DNA from: Sphaerisporangium rufum
GTDB lineage: Bacteria > Actinomycetota > Actinomycetes > Streptosporangiales > Streptosporangiaceae
Assembly: GCF_016863395.1 (NCBI RefSeq)
Contig: NZ_BOOU01000067.1
Location: 62,001 to 126,000, forward strand
Length of the DNA stretch: 64,000 nt
Direction: 5' to 3'
Each line of letters starts with the position of its first letter. Position 1 is the stretch's first letter. Below, piece after piece: positions 7,943-16,594 of this stretch. The position numbers and the translations under genes were made by a program. The notes beneath the pieces are model-generated. The model was not told the DNA's origin, did not search any database, and saw only the letters and a program-made list of their open reading frames with translations.

Positions 7943-9016
7943 TCATCGCACGGCGCATGGCACCCCGTTGAGGGTGAACGCCGCGGGTTCGGGATTCTCG
8001 TCGATGTAGGTGCCGATGAAGCCGATCCGCCGCGACTCGCCCGGCCGGAGGGGGGTGTCCCACGACGGTTTGGCGGCGGTGACCACCGCCTCCGCCTGCG
8101 ACCAGGTGGCCGACCAGCCGTGGACGACCCGCTGGCCGGCCGGGAAGGTGAAGCGGAGCATCCAGCCGTTGAGAACCGCGCTCCCGGTGTTGGTGATCGT
8201 GAGATCGGCGCCGAATCCGCCGCTCCAGGACCGCGCGTCGTACGCCACCTCGCAGCCCGGCACGGGCAGGCCCGGACTCGCCAGGACCGACAGCGGGTCG
8301 GACGGCCGGCTGATGTTGCCGGCGGCGTCCCTGGCGACGACGAAGTAGGTGTAGGTCTTCCCGGTGACCAGGCCGCCCTCGGTGAAGTACGTCATCGAGG
8401 TGCTGCCGGCCCGGATCCAGCCGGTGGCGGTCCGGCGGTAGACGTCGTACGCCGTCACGCCCACGTCGTCGGTGGCGGCGGTCCAGCAGAACTCGGTGCC
8501 GGGGAAGTCGGCGATGCAGCCCTCGCGCAGCCCGGCCGGCCTGCTGGGCGGGGTGATGTCGCCGGGGCGCGGGCTGGGGGTGACGACCACCCCGGTCACC
8601 GCGGTGGCGGTCACCGGCGCGGTCGGCTCGCTGGTGTTGCCGGCCGCGTCCTTGGCCACGATGTAGAAGGTGTACGCCTGGCCGTAGGTGAGTCCGCCCA
8701 TGACGGCCGTCGTCCCGGTCGTGGTCGTGGCCCGGACGAAGCCGCCGGCGTCCAGCCGGTACACCTCGTACCCGGTCACGCCCACGTCGTCGGTGGCGGC
8801 CGACCAGCACAGGCCGACGTAGCCGACGGTGGTTCCGGCGGGCAGCGGCGGCGGGCACAGTTGCACCTGGGCCGGGCTGGACGGCGGGGTCACGTCCGCC
8901 GGCACCGCTGCCGCCCCGGTCAGCGCGGTGACCAGCGCGATCAGTACGGTCGCCCCCGCCGCGGCCGGCACGGCCCGCGCGGCGGCGGCGAAGATCCTGG
9001 CTCCGGGAAGTCTCAT
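7943..9016 (-). CDS. Secreted FnIII-FnIII-CBM2 protein without catalytic domain
   Basis: The 357-residue exported protein has a signal at about 1-38, two fibronectin type III domains with the repeated signature WSAATDDVGVTGYEVYR / WTAATDDVGVTAYDVYR (about 45-145 and 155-245), and a C-terminal CBM2 (about 255-357) with conserved Trp residues and a terminal Cys pair. No glycosidase, esterase or LPMO residues are visible. ATG at 9016 has GGGAG 6 nt upstream. It probably binds cellulose or chitin. It is the promoter-proximal partner of the CBM2-esterase and might help attach cells or enzymes to fibre surfaces. That role is an inference. Confidence 0.85.
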   Translation of the reverse strand: MRLPGARIFAAAARAVPAAAGATVLIALVTALTGAAAVPADVTPPSSPAQVQLCPPPLPAGTTVGYVGLCWSAATDDVGVTGYEVYRLDAGGFVRATTTTGTTAVMGGLTYGQAYTFYIVAKDAAGNTSEPTAPVTATAVTGVVVTPSPRPGDITPPSRPAGLREGCIADFPGTEFCWTAATDDVGVTAYDVYRRTATGWIRAGSTSMTYFTEGGLVTGKTYTYFVVARDAAGNISRPSDPLSVLASPGLPVPGCEVAYDARSWSGGFGADLTITNTGSAVLNGWMLRFTFPAGQRVVHGWSATWSQAEAVVTAAKPSWDTPLRPGESRRIGFIGTYIDENPEPAAFTLNGVPCAVR

Positions 9017-9142
9017 GAACACTCCCACCTCGTCGGCCGGGGAGGTCCCCGCCTGCCTGGTGCTTCGCTGGGATGATCCGGCCGGGCCGGGGCCTCCGTC
9101 AAAGGCGGGCGGTATGTTTCGTACATATCCCGAAATGTTGCC

Positions 9143-9153
9143 TGAAACTTTCA
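9143..9153. promoter_or_regulatory. Palindrome TGAAACTTTCA upstream of the CBM2-FnIII gene
   Basis: The 11-nt site differs only at its outer bases from the CGAAACTTTCG element that I recall being described upstream of actinomycete xylanase genes. It lies 127 nt upstream of the gene, in a short AT-rich stretch. Function is inferred from similarity and position only. Confidence 0.35.
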
Positions 9154-9242
9154 AGTATCCGGCAGCCGTAAGTTACCGGCCGGCGGCCCGCCGGGCCGGA
9201 CGGAACCGGCCGCGCGCTCGGGCCGCCGCCCGGTCCCGGACG

Positions 9243-9284
9243 CCGGACGCCCGGTCCCGTCGGGTGACGGGACCGGGCGTCCGG
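9243..9284 (-). terminator. Terminator of the GlsB/YeaQ-type gene
   Basis: A perfect 19-bp stem (9243-9261 with 9266-9284) with loop GGGT starts 12 nt after the stop codon of the leftward gene 9296-9559. Confidence 0.85.
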
Positions 9285-9295
9285 TAGGGGTACGG

Positions 9296-9559
9296 CTAGG
9301 CGCGCCGTTTCAGGAAGGACAGCAGGGCCACGCCGATCGCGGCCACGATGACCTGGATGACCAGCTCGATCCAGTCGATGCCCCCGGTGTCGGCCACGTT
9401 CATCGCGGCCGCTATGGCGGTGCCGATCAGCGCGGCGACGATGCCGACCAGGATGGTCAGCAGGATGCCGATCCGCTGCCGTCCCGGCACGACCAGCCGG
9501 CCGAGAACGCCGATGACGATGCCCACGAGGATGGCGGAGATGATTCCGTCTACTTCCAT
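9296..9559 (-). CDS. GlsB/YeaQ/YmgE-type small membrane protein
   Basis: The 87-residue protein has three hydrophobic helices and the family pattern GIISAILVGIVIGVLGRLVVPG near its start, followed by a charged turn and GILLTILVGIVAALIG. The family (transglycosylase-associated, PF04226) is a stress-linked inner membrane protein of unknown biochemical role. ATG at 9559 has GAAGGAG 7 nt upstream. A 6-bp inverted repeat GCCACG-ATGA-CGTGGC (9641-9656) sits 80-95 nt upstream of the start and may be a regulatory site. It is a single-gene unit with its own terminator. Confidence 0.85.
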   Translation of the reverse strand: MEVDGIISAILVGIVIGVLGRLVVPGRQRIGILLTILVGIVAALIGTAIAAAMNVADTGGIDWIELVIQVIVAAIGVALLSFLKRRA

Positions 9560-9666
9560 GGTCACGCTCCTTCCCGCGGCCGCTCCGGCCGCTGCCGCCG
9601 TCGAGACACCGCGCCGCGTTCGGTCACGGCCGGCGCGAATGCCACGATGACGTGGCGTTTCGACGG

Positions 9667-10923
9667 CTAATGTCCATCCTCGCTCACGAAAGCGCGATGT
9701 GGCGGGGTGGAGATGGTAAAACGCCGCCCGAGCCGCAGACCGGGGCGCTCGACGAAGCGGTACGCCAGCGCGGCGGCCGCCAGGATGAGGGCGACGAAGG
9801 CCACGGCGGCCGGGATCTGCACGTACCACGGCGACCAGCGCAGGTCTCCGGTGATCCAGGTGAACAGCTTGAGCAGCGGGTGGTGCAGCAGGTACAGGGA
9901 GTAGCTGATCAGCCCGGTCCAGACGAGGAAGCGCGGCAGCCGGCGGCGCCGCAGCGCCATCGCCGCGGCGAACGTCACGGCGGCCAGGCACAGCGTGGTG
10001 ATCCAGACATCCGGTTCGACCCACCACCAGCCGGACTGCAGCGCCCATATCGGGGACAGCGCCACCAGGACGGCGGTGACCGGGATCGGCCAGAACGGCC
10101 CCGTCCCCCGCTCCCACCGGTGCACGGCGGTACCGGTGAACATCACCGCGAGGATCACCGCGCCGAACCAGGGGGTCCGGCTGCTCAGCGGGATCAGGGC
10201 GAGCGCCAGGACGCCGAGGGCGCGGGCGGCGGCCACCGGGAACCGGTTCGCCAGCACGCAGGCCAGCCCGGCCAGGAAGGCGGCGCAGGAGATCCAGGCG
10301 ACCCGGCGGTCCACCAGCGGCGCGGCCGGGAGCAGCAGTCCCATGACCACCGCGGCCAGGCCGAACAGCACGGCGGGCCCGCCACCGGCCGGACGGGTCC
10401 TGGTGGTGTACAGCGCGGCCACCAGCAGGTAGAACACCATCTCGTAGGAGAGCGTCCACATGGTGTCGGCGACGCCGCCGAGCCCGACCACGTCCAGCAG
10501 CATGGTCGCGTGCGCGGCCACCGCCGAGCCGTCCCGCGGCACGGTCCGCGGAATCGAGATCCAACCGGCCATGGCCAGGACCAGGCCGATGACCACCAGG
10601 TACAGCGGGTACAGCCGGAAGATCCGGCCGATCCAGAAGGCCCGCAGGTCGCCCCGGCGCTCCAGCGACCTGGGGATGATGTAACCGCTGACCAGGAAGA
10701 ACACCATCACGCCGTAGATGCCGAGGTTGAACCAGTACGGCCGAAGCGAGGGGACGACCCAGGGCAGCAGATGTTCGGCCAGCACCGCCGTCGCGCCGAC
10801 CCCGCGCAGCGCGTCCAGCCAGTCCAGCCGGCCGGGCGTCACCGGCACCGGCGCCCGGGCGGGCCCGGGCGGCGCGGGGCGACCTGCGGGTCCCGGTCCC
10901 CCGGGATGGCCACCGGGAACCAC
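9667..10923 (-). CDS. Acyltransferase 3 family membrane protein (OafA/YrhL type)
   Basis: This 418-residue protein has about ten transmembrane helices. Near its N-terminus are the acyltransferase-3 signature LDWLDALRGVGATAVLAEH, with the catalytic-type His at its end, and FFLVSGYIIPRSL. Such proteins transfer acyl groups to cell-surface sugars, glycans or secondary metabolites. The GTG at 10923 is the first in-frame start. Later GTG codons near the conserved LDWL are also possible, because the first 30 residues are Pro/Gly-rich and unconserved in appearance. The gene is divergent from the DUF4142 lipoprotein. Nothing in the context fixes the substrate. Confidence 0.8.
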   Translation of the reverse strand: MVPGGHPGGPGPAGRPAPPGPARAPVPVTPGRLDWLDALRGVGATAVLAEHLLPWVVPSLRPYWFNLGIYGVMVFFLVSGYIIPRSLERRGDLRAFWIGRIFRLYPLYLVVIGLVLAMAGWISIPRTVPRDGSAVAAHATMLLDVVGLGGVADTMWTLSYEMVFYLLVAALYTTRTRPAGGGPAVLFGLAAVVMGLLLPAAPLVDRRVAWISCAAFLAGLACVLANRFPVAAARALGVLALALIPLSSRTPWFGAVILAVMFTGTAVHRWERGTGPFWPIPVTAVLVALSPIWALQSGWWWVEPDVWITTLCLAAVTFAAAMALRRRRLPRFLVWTGLISYSLYLLHHPLLKLFTWITGDLRWSPWYVQIPAAVAFVALILAAAALAYRFVERPGLRLGRRFTISTPPHRAFVSEDGH

Positions 10924-11087
10924 GGCCGAGCCGGTGCACGGCCCGACAACGGTGCGAAATCCGGCACTGCATGACGACTCACCATGATTCGCACTTTAGC
11001 TGGGCAAAGGTCGGCTGCTCGCCGGGCGTCCGTCCAGCTTCCGCCTGGTTCACCGGCCGAGTGGCGCGGATCGCTCACGTATCTCGT

Positions 11088-11142
11088 CCTGGAATCGAAC
11101 CAGGAGCGCCGATCGCCCGTACCTCTGCCCGAAGGGCGATCG
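11088..11142 (-). other. tRNA T-arm-like hairpin plus adjacent stem (possible tRNA remnant)
   Basis: On the minus strand, 11104-11088 reads CCTGGTTCGATTCCAGG, a perfect tRNA T-arm: 5-bp stem with a TTCGATT loop. Just 5' of it is a 9-bp stem (CGATCGCCC...GGGCGATCG, 11142-11110) with a 15-nt loop. I find no matching 5' acceptor strand, D-arm or anticodon arm, so this is not a complete tRNA. It lies in the divergent region before the lipoprotein gene and could be a decayed tRNA 3' end or a chance structure. Confidence 0.3.
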
Positions 11143-11205
11143 TCGTGACGACGACGGGGCGGCCGGCCGGCCGCGATCCCCTGGGACGAAGGGATTCGGG
11201 CGAGT

Positions 11206-12177
11206 ATGAGAAGCCGACACTCCACCACCGCGGCCGTCGTGGCGGGCGGCCTCCTCGCACTTCAGCTGACCACGGCGTGCTCCGCGGCGCCCGATCAGCA
11301 GGCGGTGAGCGCTTACGGGGGTCCGGTGCCGATGGCCCCGCCCGCCGAACAACTGATCGAAAAGCAGCAACCTCCCGCCCAGGAACCGCAGGCCGACCCC
11401 GCGGCGGCGGACCCGGCCGCGCAGGACCCGGCCGCGCAGGACCCGGCCGCGCAGGACCCGGCGGCGGACCCGGCCGCCCAGGCGGGCGCGGGCGACCCGG
11501 CCGCGGCGGCCCCGGCGGCCGATCCGGGCCAGCAGGGCCAGAACTACCCCACCACCCAGCCCTCCGGGGACAACGGCGGCGTGGTCACCGAGGCGGTGGG
11601 CCAGGAGACCGTGTCCACCCCGTGGGGGCCGCTGACCGCGGCCGACCGGGATCTGGTGGCCAAGGTCCGGCTGGCCGGCCTGTGGGAGATCCCGGTCGGG
11701 CGGGAGGCCGCCAAGCGCGCCTCACGCGCCGCCACCCGCAAGAACCTGGGCGAGATCGCCCGCCAGCACGTCCTGCTGGATGCGGAGGACCGGCAGGTGG
11801 CGGCCAAGCTGCGCATCCCGCTGCCGGACGAACCGAACGCCGACCAGCAGGCCTGGATCGCCGAGATCTCCAGCAAGAAGGGGCTCGAGTACGACAAGAC
11901 GGCGGTCCTGCGGCTGCGGCTGGCGCACGGGAAGATCTTCCCGGCGATCGGCGCGGTCCGCGCCAGCACCCGAAACACCCTGATCCGGGAGTTCGCGCAG
12001 AGTTGCGCCAATTTCGTGAACACCCACATGGGCCTGCTGGAGGGCACCGGCCTGGCCGGGTCCATGGCGATGCCGCCCGCCCCTACGGTCAGCGGCGCGC
12101 CCGACACCGTCCCGTCCGGCGAGCCGGCGCCGAGCGCCCCGCCTGCCACCACCCTGGACCACATCGTCAATCACTGA
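11206..12177 (+). CDS. DUF4142 lipoprotein with Pro-Ala-Asp repeat linker
   Basis: The 323-residue protein has a lipoprotein signal ending LQLTTAC (lipobox Cys at about residue 25). A low-complexity linker rich in Ala, Pro, Asp and Gln (about 50-110, with PAAQD repeats) probably spans the peptidoglycan. An all-helical DUF4142 domain follows (about 140-285), with the pairs of His, Asp and Glu typical of this ferritin-like-looking family, and a Pro-rich tail. The family's function is unknown. A paralogue carrying two such domains lies at 39650-41044, also in this window. ATG at 11206 follows GGGATTCGGGCGAGT, a moderate binding site. A strong terminator follows the stop codon. Confidence 0.85.
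   Translation: MRSRHSTTAAVVAGGLLALQLTTACSAAPDQQAVSAYGGPVPMAPPAEQLIEKQQPPAQEPQADPAAADPAAQDPAAQDPAAQDPAADPAAQAGAGDPAAAAPAADPGQQGQNYPTTQPSGDNGGVVTEAVGQETVSTPWGPLTAADRDLVAKVRLAGLWEIPVGREAAKRASRAATRKNLGEIARQHVLLDAEDRQVAAKLRIPLPDEPNADQQAWIAEISSKKGLEYDKTAVLRLRLAHGKIFPAIGAVRASTRNTLIREFAQSCANFVNTHMGLLEGTGLAGSMAMPPAPTVSGAPDTVPSGEPAPSAPPATTLDHIVNH
11410..11454 (+). repeat. Three perfect 15-nt tandem repeats inside the lipoprotein linker
   Basis: GACCCGGCCGCGCAG is repeated three times in phase with the reading frame, followed by a partial copy. It encodes the DPAAQ linker units and is a likely slippage-variable tract. Confidence 0.85.
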
Positions 12178-12215
12178 AGCCCACCGGCCGGCCCCGCACG
12201 GGCCGGCCGTGCGCT

Positions 12216-12260
12216 CGGCACGCCGGCCCGGTGGCGATACGCCACCGGGCCGGCGTGCCG
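12216..12260 (+). terminator. Terminator of the DUF4142 lipoprotein gene
   Basis: A perfect 20-bp stem (12216-12235 with 12241-12260) closes the loop GATAC 39 nt after the stop codon. Confidence 0.85.
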
Positions 12261-12832
12261 TGCGGGGCGACGACCACCGAAGGCCGGTGACGCCGCCGGT
12301 GGCCGCCGATCTGCAACTGCCCGCAAGTTGCGGAAGAAGTTTCAGTCATATTACGCAGGAAGCTCGCCAGGATTCGCCTATTAAAGCCGAGCGGGGCGCA
12401 TGAAACCGGACGAATAGCTATTAACTTCACATAACTCCGGATCGGCATCTGGAATCGATTGGAAATATCTGCAAACTCTTGCTAACAAGATGGCCGCCGA
12501 GTAACTTCCAGGAAACACCCGAACCCTGGACCGGGAGCCTCGATGGTGCGCCCTCCGCTCACCGCCGCACGCGCGCCGCCACCTGACGCCGCCCTTCCGG
12601 CCGCACCCCGCCCGGACCGCCCGGACCGGCGACCCGCGGCCACCCGATCCCCGCCCACCACCCGATCTCTTCACCCGAATATCCAGACATATCCGGATAT
12701 CGGGCTACCGGGCGGGCGACGCCGCGGCCAGGCCGTCGCGCAGCCCACCGGCGACGTACAGAAATCGGGCCGGGTGTCATCACCACCCGGCCCGCTGACG
12801 GGATCCCATTCGCAGGCTTCTGGAGACCCCAC
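12261..12832. other. Upstream region of the GH13 amylase
   Basis: There are 572 nt without a gene, AT-rich at about 12330-12510. It contains GCAACT-7-AGTTGC (12313-12331), CTTGCTAACAAG (12478-12489), which includes the half-site GCTAACA of the LacI operator seen before GH54 and GH51, and the palindrome ATATCCGGATAT (12689-12700). Any of these may take part in control of the amylase. None is a convincing match to a known operator. Confidence 0.4.
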
Positions 12833-14554
12833 ATGCGACTCTATCGAACCATCACCAGGGGCGCGCCGGCCGCGGCCCTGGTCGCGGGCATCGCGATGGC
12901 GGCGCCCGTACTCGGCACGACCGCCGCGCACGCCGCGGCCGACCCCGGCGTGACCGTCAACCTGTGGAACTGGAACTGGCGGTCGGTGGCCAGGGAGTGC
13001 ACCGAGGTCCTCGGACCGGCCGGGTACGGCTCGGTCCAGGTGTCCCCGCCCACCGATTCGATGTCCAAGGGCGGCTCGGTCTGGTGGGACGTCTACCAGC
13101 CCGCCCGCTACACCCTCACCAGCAAGTTCGGCGACGAGACCGCCTTTCGGAACATGGTGTCCGCCTGCCACGCCGCCGGGGTGAAGGTGCAGGTGGACGT
13201 GGTCGTCAACCACATGACCGGGCAGGGGTCCACCAGCTACGGCGGCTACGGCTTCAGCAAGTACAACTACCCCGGGCTCTACTCCTCCTGGGACTTCCAC
13301 TCCCCCTGCGCGATCAACGACTCCGACTACGCCGGCGACGCCTGGCGGGTGCGCAACTGCGAGCTGGTGGGGCTGTCCGACCTGAACACCGGCTCCGACT
13401 ACGTGCGCGGCCAGATCGCCGGCTACCTGAACCGGCTGACCGGCCTGGGCGTGGACGGCTTCCGCGTCGACGCCGCCAAGCACATCGACCCCGGCGACCT
13501 GGCGGCCATCCGGTCCCGGCTCCAGGGCTCGCCCTACATCCACCAGGAGGTGATCCACGGCGCCGGCGAGGCGGTGCGGCCGGACCAGTACACCGGCGTG
13601 GGCGACGTGGACGAGTTCGTGTACGGCCGCAAGCTCAAAGAGCAGTTCACCGGCCAGATCAAGTACCTGCGGAGCTTCGGCGAGAGCTGGGGGCTGTCGG
13701 TCTCCGGCGACAAGGCGATGGTCTTCGTCGACAACCACGACACCGAGCGCAAGGACGCGTCCGCCGGGGACGCCACCCTCACCTACAAGTACGGCGCCAC
13801 CTACAAGCTGGCCAACGTCTTCATGCTGGCCTGGCCGTTCGGCAAGCCGAACGTCTACTCCTCCTTCACCTGGAGCGACAAGGAGGGCGGGCCGCCGTCG
13901 GCCGGCGGCGGGTTCGTCACCGACGCCGACTGCGCGAACGGCCGGTGGACCTGCTTCCACCGGCAGCTGGCGGGCATGGCCGGCTTCCATGAGGCGGTGG
14001 CCGGCACCCCGGTCGGCAACTGGACCGACAACGGGGGCAACCTGATCGCCTTCAGCCGCGGCGACCGGGGATGGGTGGCCATCAACAACGAGAACGCCGC
14101 CGTCACCCGGACGTTCACCACCGGCCTGCCCGCCGGCACCTACCCCAACGTGGCGGGAAGCGGCTCGGTCACCGTGGGCGCGGGCGGGACGGCGACCGTC
14201 ACCGTGCCGGCCAAGAGCGCCGTGGCCATCCGGACCGGCTCGGCCACCCCGCCGACGAACCCGCCCGGCGACGGCACCGCCACCGTCTACTACCAGACGG
14301 GCTGGAACCCCGCCTACATCCACTACGGCGTCAACGGCACCTGGACCACGGTGCCGGGTGCGGTCATGGACACCGCCTGCGCCGGCTGGAAGAAGAAGAC
14401 CGTCGCCCTCGGCACCGCCGCCACCTTCCAGGTCACCTTCAACAACGGCTCGGGAAGCTGGGACAACAACGGCGGCCGCGACTACACCATCGGCACCGGT
14501 GTCAGCACCGTGACCGACGGCGTGGTCACCGGCAACGCGACCGCTCCGTGCTGA
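12833..14554 (+). CDS. Secreted GH13 alpha-amylase with C-terminal starch-binding domain
   Basis: The 573-residue protein has a Sec signal (about 1-36, ending AAHAAA). The GH13 alpha-amylase core (about 38-385) is of the short bacterial/animal type: VNHM, GFRVDAAKHI with nucleophile D213, HQEV with acid/base E239 and FVDNHD with D303. An all-beta domain C (about 385-470) follows. A Thr/Pro linker leads to a CBM25-like starch-binding domain (about 482-573: VYYQTGWNPAYIHYGVNG, then a terminal Cys). It cleaves internal alpha-1,4 bonds of starch outside the cell. ATG at 12833 has GGAG 8 nt upstream. It converges on the LacI-type regulator, a common arrangement for a carbohydrase and its own repressor. 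Confidence 0.93.
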   Translation: MRLYRTITRGAPAAALVAGIAMAAPVLGTTAAHAAADPGVTVNLWNWNWRSVARECTEVLGPAGYGSVQVSPPTDSMSKGGSVWWDVYQPARYTLTSKFGDETAFRNMVSACHAAGVKVQVDVVVNHMTGQGSTSYGGYGFSKYNYPGLYSSWDFHSPCAINDSDYAGDAWRVRNCELVGLSDLNTGSDYVRGQIAGYLNRLTGLGVDGFRVDAAKHIDPGDLAAIRSRLQGSPYIHQEVIHGAGEAVRPDQYTGVGDVDEFVYGRKLKEQFTGQIKYLRSFGESWGLSVSGDKAMVFVDNHDTERKDASAGDATLTYKYGATYKLANVFMLAWPFGKPNVYSSFTWSDKEGGPPSAGGGFVTDADCANGRWTCFHRQLAGMAGFHEAVAGTPVGNWTDNGGNLIAFSRGDRGWVAINNENAAVTRTFTTGLPAGTYPNVAGSGSVTVGAGGTATVTVPAKSAVAIRTGSATPPTNPPGDGTATVYYQTGWNPAYIHYGVNGTWTTVPGAVMDTACAGWKKKTVALGTAATFQVTFNNGSGSWDNNGGRDYTIGTGVSTVTDGVVTGNATAPC

Positions 14555-14697
14555 CCACGGGCGTCGTCGGCGCCGCCGCCTGATCGATGAAGGCCTCCGG
14601 TGTGGCGCGGGTGCCGGCTCCCGCGGCACCCGGAGGTCTCGGGTCCGTCCGGGACGCCGGCCGGCCGTTCATGGCCCCCGGGCGGCCGGCGGCGTGG

Positions 14698-15726
14698 TCA
14701 GCCGGCCGCCGACAGCCTGGCCGGCATCGGACCGGTCGAGCGGCGGACGACCAGCTCGGGCCGGTGGAGCAGCTCGGTGCGCGGCGCGGGCAGCCCGCGG
14801 ATCTCGTCCAGCAGGCTCGCCACCGCGGCGAGCCCCATGTCGCGCACCGGCTGGCGCAGCGTGGTGAGCGGCGGATCGAGGTAGGCCGTCATCGGCGAGT
14901 CGTCGAACCCGACGACGGACACGTCCTCCGGCACCCGCAGCCCGGCCTGGCGGACCCCGCGGATCGCGCCGATCGCCATGATGTCGCTGCCGCAGCAGAT
15001 GGCCGTGCACCCGCGGTCGAGCAGCTGCCGGGCGGCCGACTGCCCGCCCTCGACCGTGTAGAGCGTGTTGACGACCAGCTCCGCGGGGTCGGCGATCCCC
15101 GCGTACTGCGCCAGCGCGCGGCCGAAGCCGTCGGTCTTGCGGATCGTCGGGACGAAGCGCTCCTGCCCGACCGCGAGCCCGATGCGGCGGTGGCCGAGCG
15201 AGACCAGGTGGTTGACGGCCATGTCGAGCGCGGCGGCGTCGTCGTTGGAGATGAAGTGGGCGTCGATGTCGGCCCGGTAGCCGTTGATCAGGACCATCGG
15301 CAGGCCCATCTCGATCAGCCGGGCGTAGCGCCGGCGGTCCGACCGCGAGTCGGCGTGCAGCCCGTTGACGAAGATGATGCCGGCGACACCGCGCTCCAGC
15401 AGGAGATTGGTGTAGTCGTCCTCGGTGATGCCGCCCGGAGTCTGCGTGCACAGCACGGCGGTGTAGCCGGACAGCACCAGCGCGCTCTCGATGACCTGGG
15501 CGAACGCCGGGAAGATGGGGTTGGTCAGCTCCGGGAGGATCATGCCGATGAGACCGGTGCTCTGCTGCCGCAGCTTCGCCGGGCGCTCGTAGCCGAGCAC
15601 GTCGAGGGCCGTGAGGACCGCCTGGCGGGTGCCCGCGGCCACTCCCGGCCGGCCGTTGAGCACCCGGCTCACGGTCGCCTCACTCACGCCCGCTTGGGCG
15701 GCGATGTCGGCGAGGCGCATTGTCAT
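14698..15726 (-). CDS. LacI-family transcriptional regulator
   Basis: The 342-residue protein has the LacI helix-turn-helix and hinge at its N-terminus (MRLADIAAQAGVSEATVSRV then LNGRPGV). A periplasmic-binding-protein-like sugar-sensing domain follows from about 60 to 335 and includes the typical ICCGSDIMAIGAIRG segment. I take ATG at 15726 as start: GGAAAGG lies about 11 nt upstream, and the longer frame adds a Pro/Arg-rich tail. No copy of the GH54/GH51 palindrome lies upstream of it, so autoregulation by that site is not seen. It is the only LacI-type gene in the window, hence the best local candidate for the TGTTAGCGCTAACA operators. The adjacent amylase is another possible target. Confidence 0.88.
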   Translation of the reverse strand: MTMRLADIAAQAGVSEATVSRVLNGRPGVAAGTRQAVLTALDVLGYERPAKLRQQSTGLIGMILPELTNPIFPAFAQVIESALVLSGYTAVLCTQTPGGITEDDYTNLLLERGVAGIIFVNGLHADSRSDRRRYARLIEMGLPMVLINGYRADIDAHFISNDDAAALDMAVNHLVSLGHRRIGLAVGQERFVPTIRKTDGFGRALAQYAGIADPAELVVNTLYTVEGGQSAARQLLDRGCTAICCGSDIMAIGAIRGVRQAGLRVPEDVSVVGFDDSPMTAYLDPPLTTLRQPVRDMGLAAVASLLDEIRGLPAPRTELLHRPELVVRRSTGPMPARLSAAG

Positions 15727-15947
15727 GGTGGCCAACTTACCTTTCCGGCCCGGCAGCGCCCGCCCGCCGTGCGGCCGGGCGCGCGCTCGGCCGGTGGGGC
15801 GGTCGGGCGGCCGGGCGGGCACCGTACCGGCGGGGCGGGGCGGGGTCGCGCCGGCCGCGGGGCGCCGCGGCCCCCTGGCGCGGCGGCGGAGTAGCCTGAT
15901 CCTCGCCGGCCGAAGGCCCGCCGGCGACGGGGAGCGAGGCGGCCGCC

Positions 15948-16361
15948 ATGAGCGTCGAGACCGATGACCTGCCGTACGTGGACGAGCACCGGACCACGGT
16001 CGACGCGCCGCGCGCCGCCGTCTGGACGGCCCTGCGCCGCTACGCGGCGTCCCTGGGCGTCGGCGCGGGCAACCCGCTGGCCCTGCTGCTCGGCACGGTG
16101 CCGCCGACCGGCTTCGCCGAGGTGGAGCGGGTGCCGAACGAGCGGCTCGGCCTGGCCGGGCGGCACCGGTTCAGCCGCTACCTGCTGGTCTTCGAGCTCG
16201 CCGACGCGGCGAACGGCTCGACGACGGTGCGCGCCCGGTCGTACGCCGCCTTTCCCGGCCCGCACGGCCGCCTCTACCGCGCCCTGGTGATCGGTTCGGG
16301 CGGGCACGTCGTCGCCGTGCGGGGCATGTTGCGGGAGATCCGCCGCCGCAGCCTGCGCTGA
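15948..16361 (+). CDS. Small SRPBCC-type protein of unknown function
   Basis: The 137-residue protein begins DEHRTTVDAPRAAVWTALRRY, the usual opening of the Bet v 1-like START/SRPBCC fold. It ends in a basic helix (LREIRRRSLR) and contains RARSYAAFPGPHGRLYRALVIGSG, a pattern seen in DUF2867-like proteins. It probably binds a hydrophobic ligand. ATG at 15948 has GGGGAGCGAGG upstream. It stands alone between the LacI gene and the dehydrogenase genes, 230 nt before the latter. Confidence 0.7.
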   Translation: MSVETDDLPYVDEHRTTVDAPRAAVWTALRRYAASLGVGAGNPLALLLGTVPPTGFAEVERVPNERLGLAGRHRFSRYLLVFELADAANGSTTVRARSYAAFPGPHGRLYRALVIGSGGHVVAVRGMLREIRRRSLR

Positions 16362-16594
16362 TCGCATCGGCGCGCCGTCCCTGGTGCGGGCGTAAAGCCC
16401 TGTTCAGGCGGTGACCGATCGCCGGGCCCCGGTCGTTTCCCGCTCCGGGCGACGGGTACGGCCGCCGCATGGGCCGGGGGATCGCGTCCAGATGACGGAA
16501 GGGGGACCGCCGGCTCGACGGTGTCACCGATCTCCTGCCGCGCCCGGCGGCGACCGCCGCCGCGTCGCACGAGATGCCACCGGAGGTACCCACC

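Noticed and set aside
11088-11142. A complete tRNA gene
   Set aside because: Only the T-arm is convincing; no pairing acceptor strand, D-arm or anticodon arm could be found within tRNA length.
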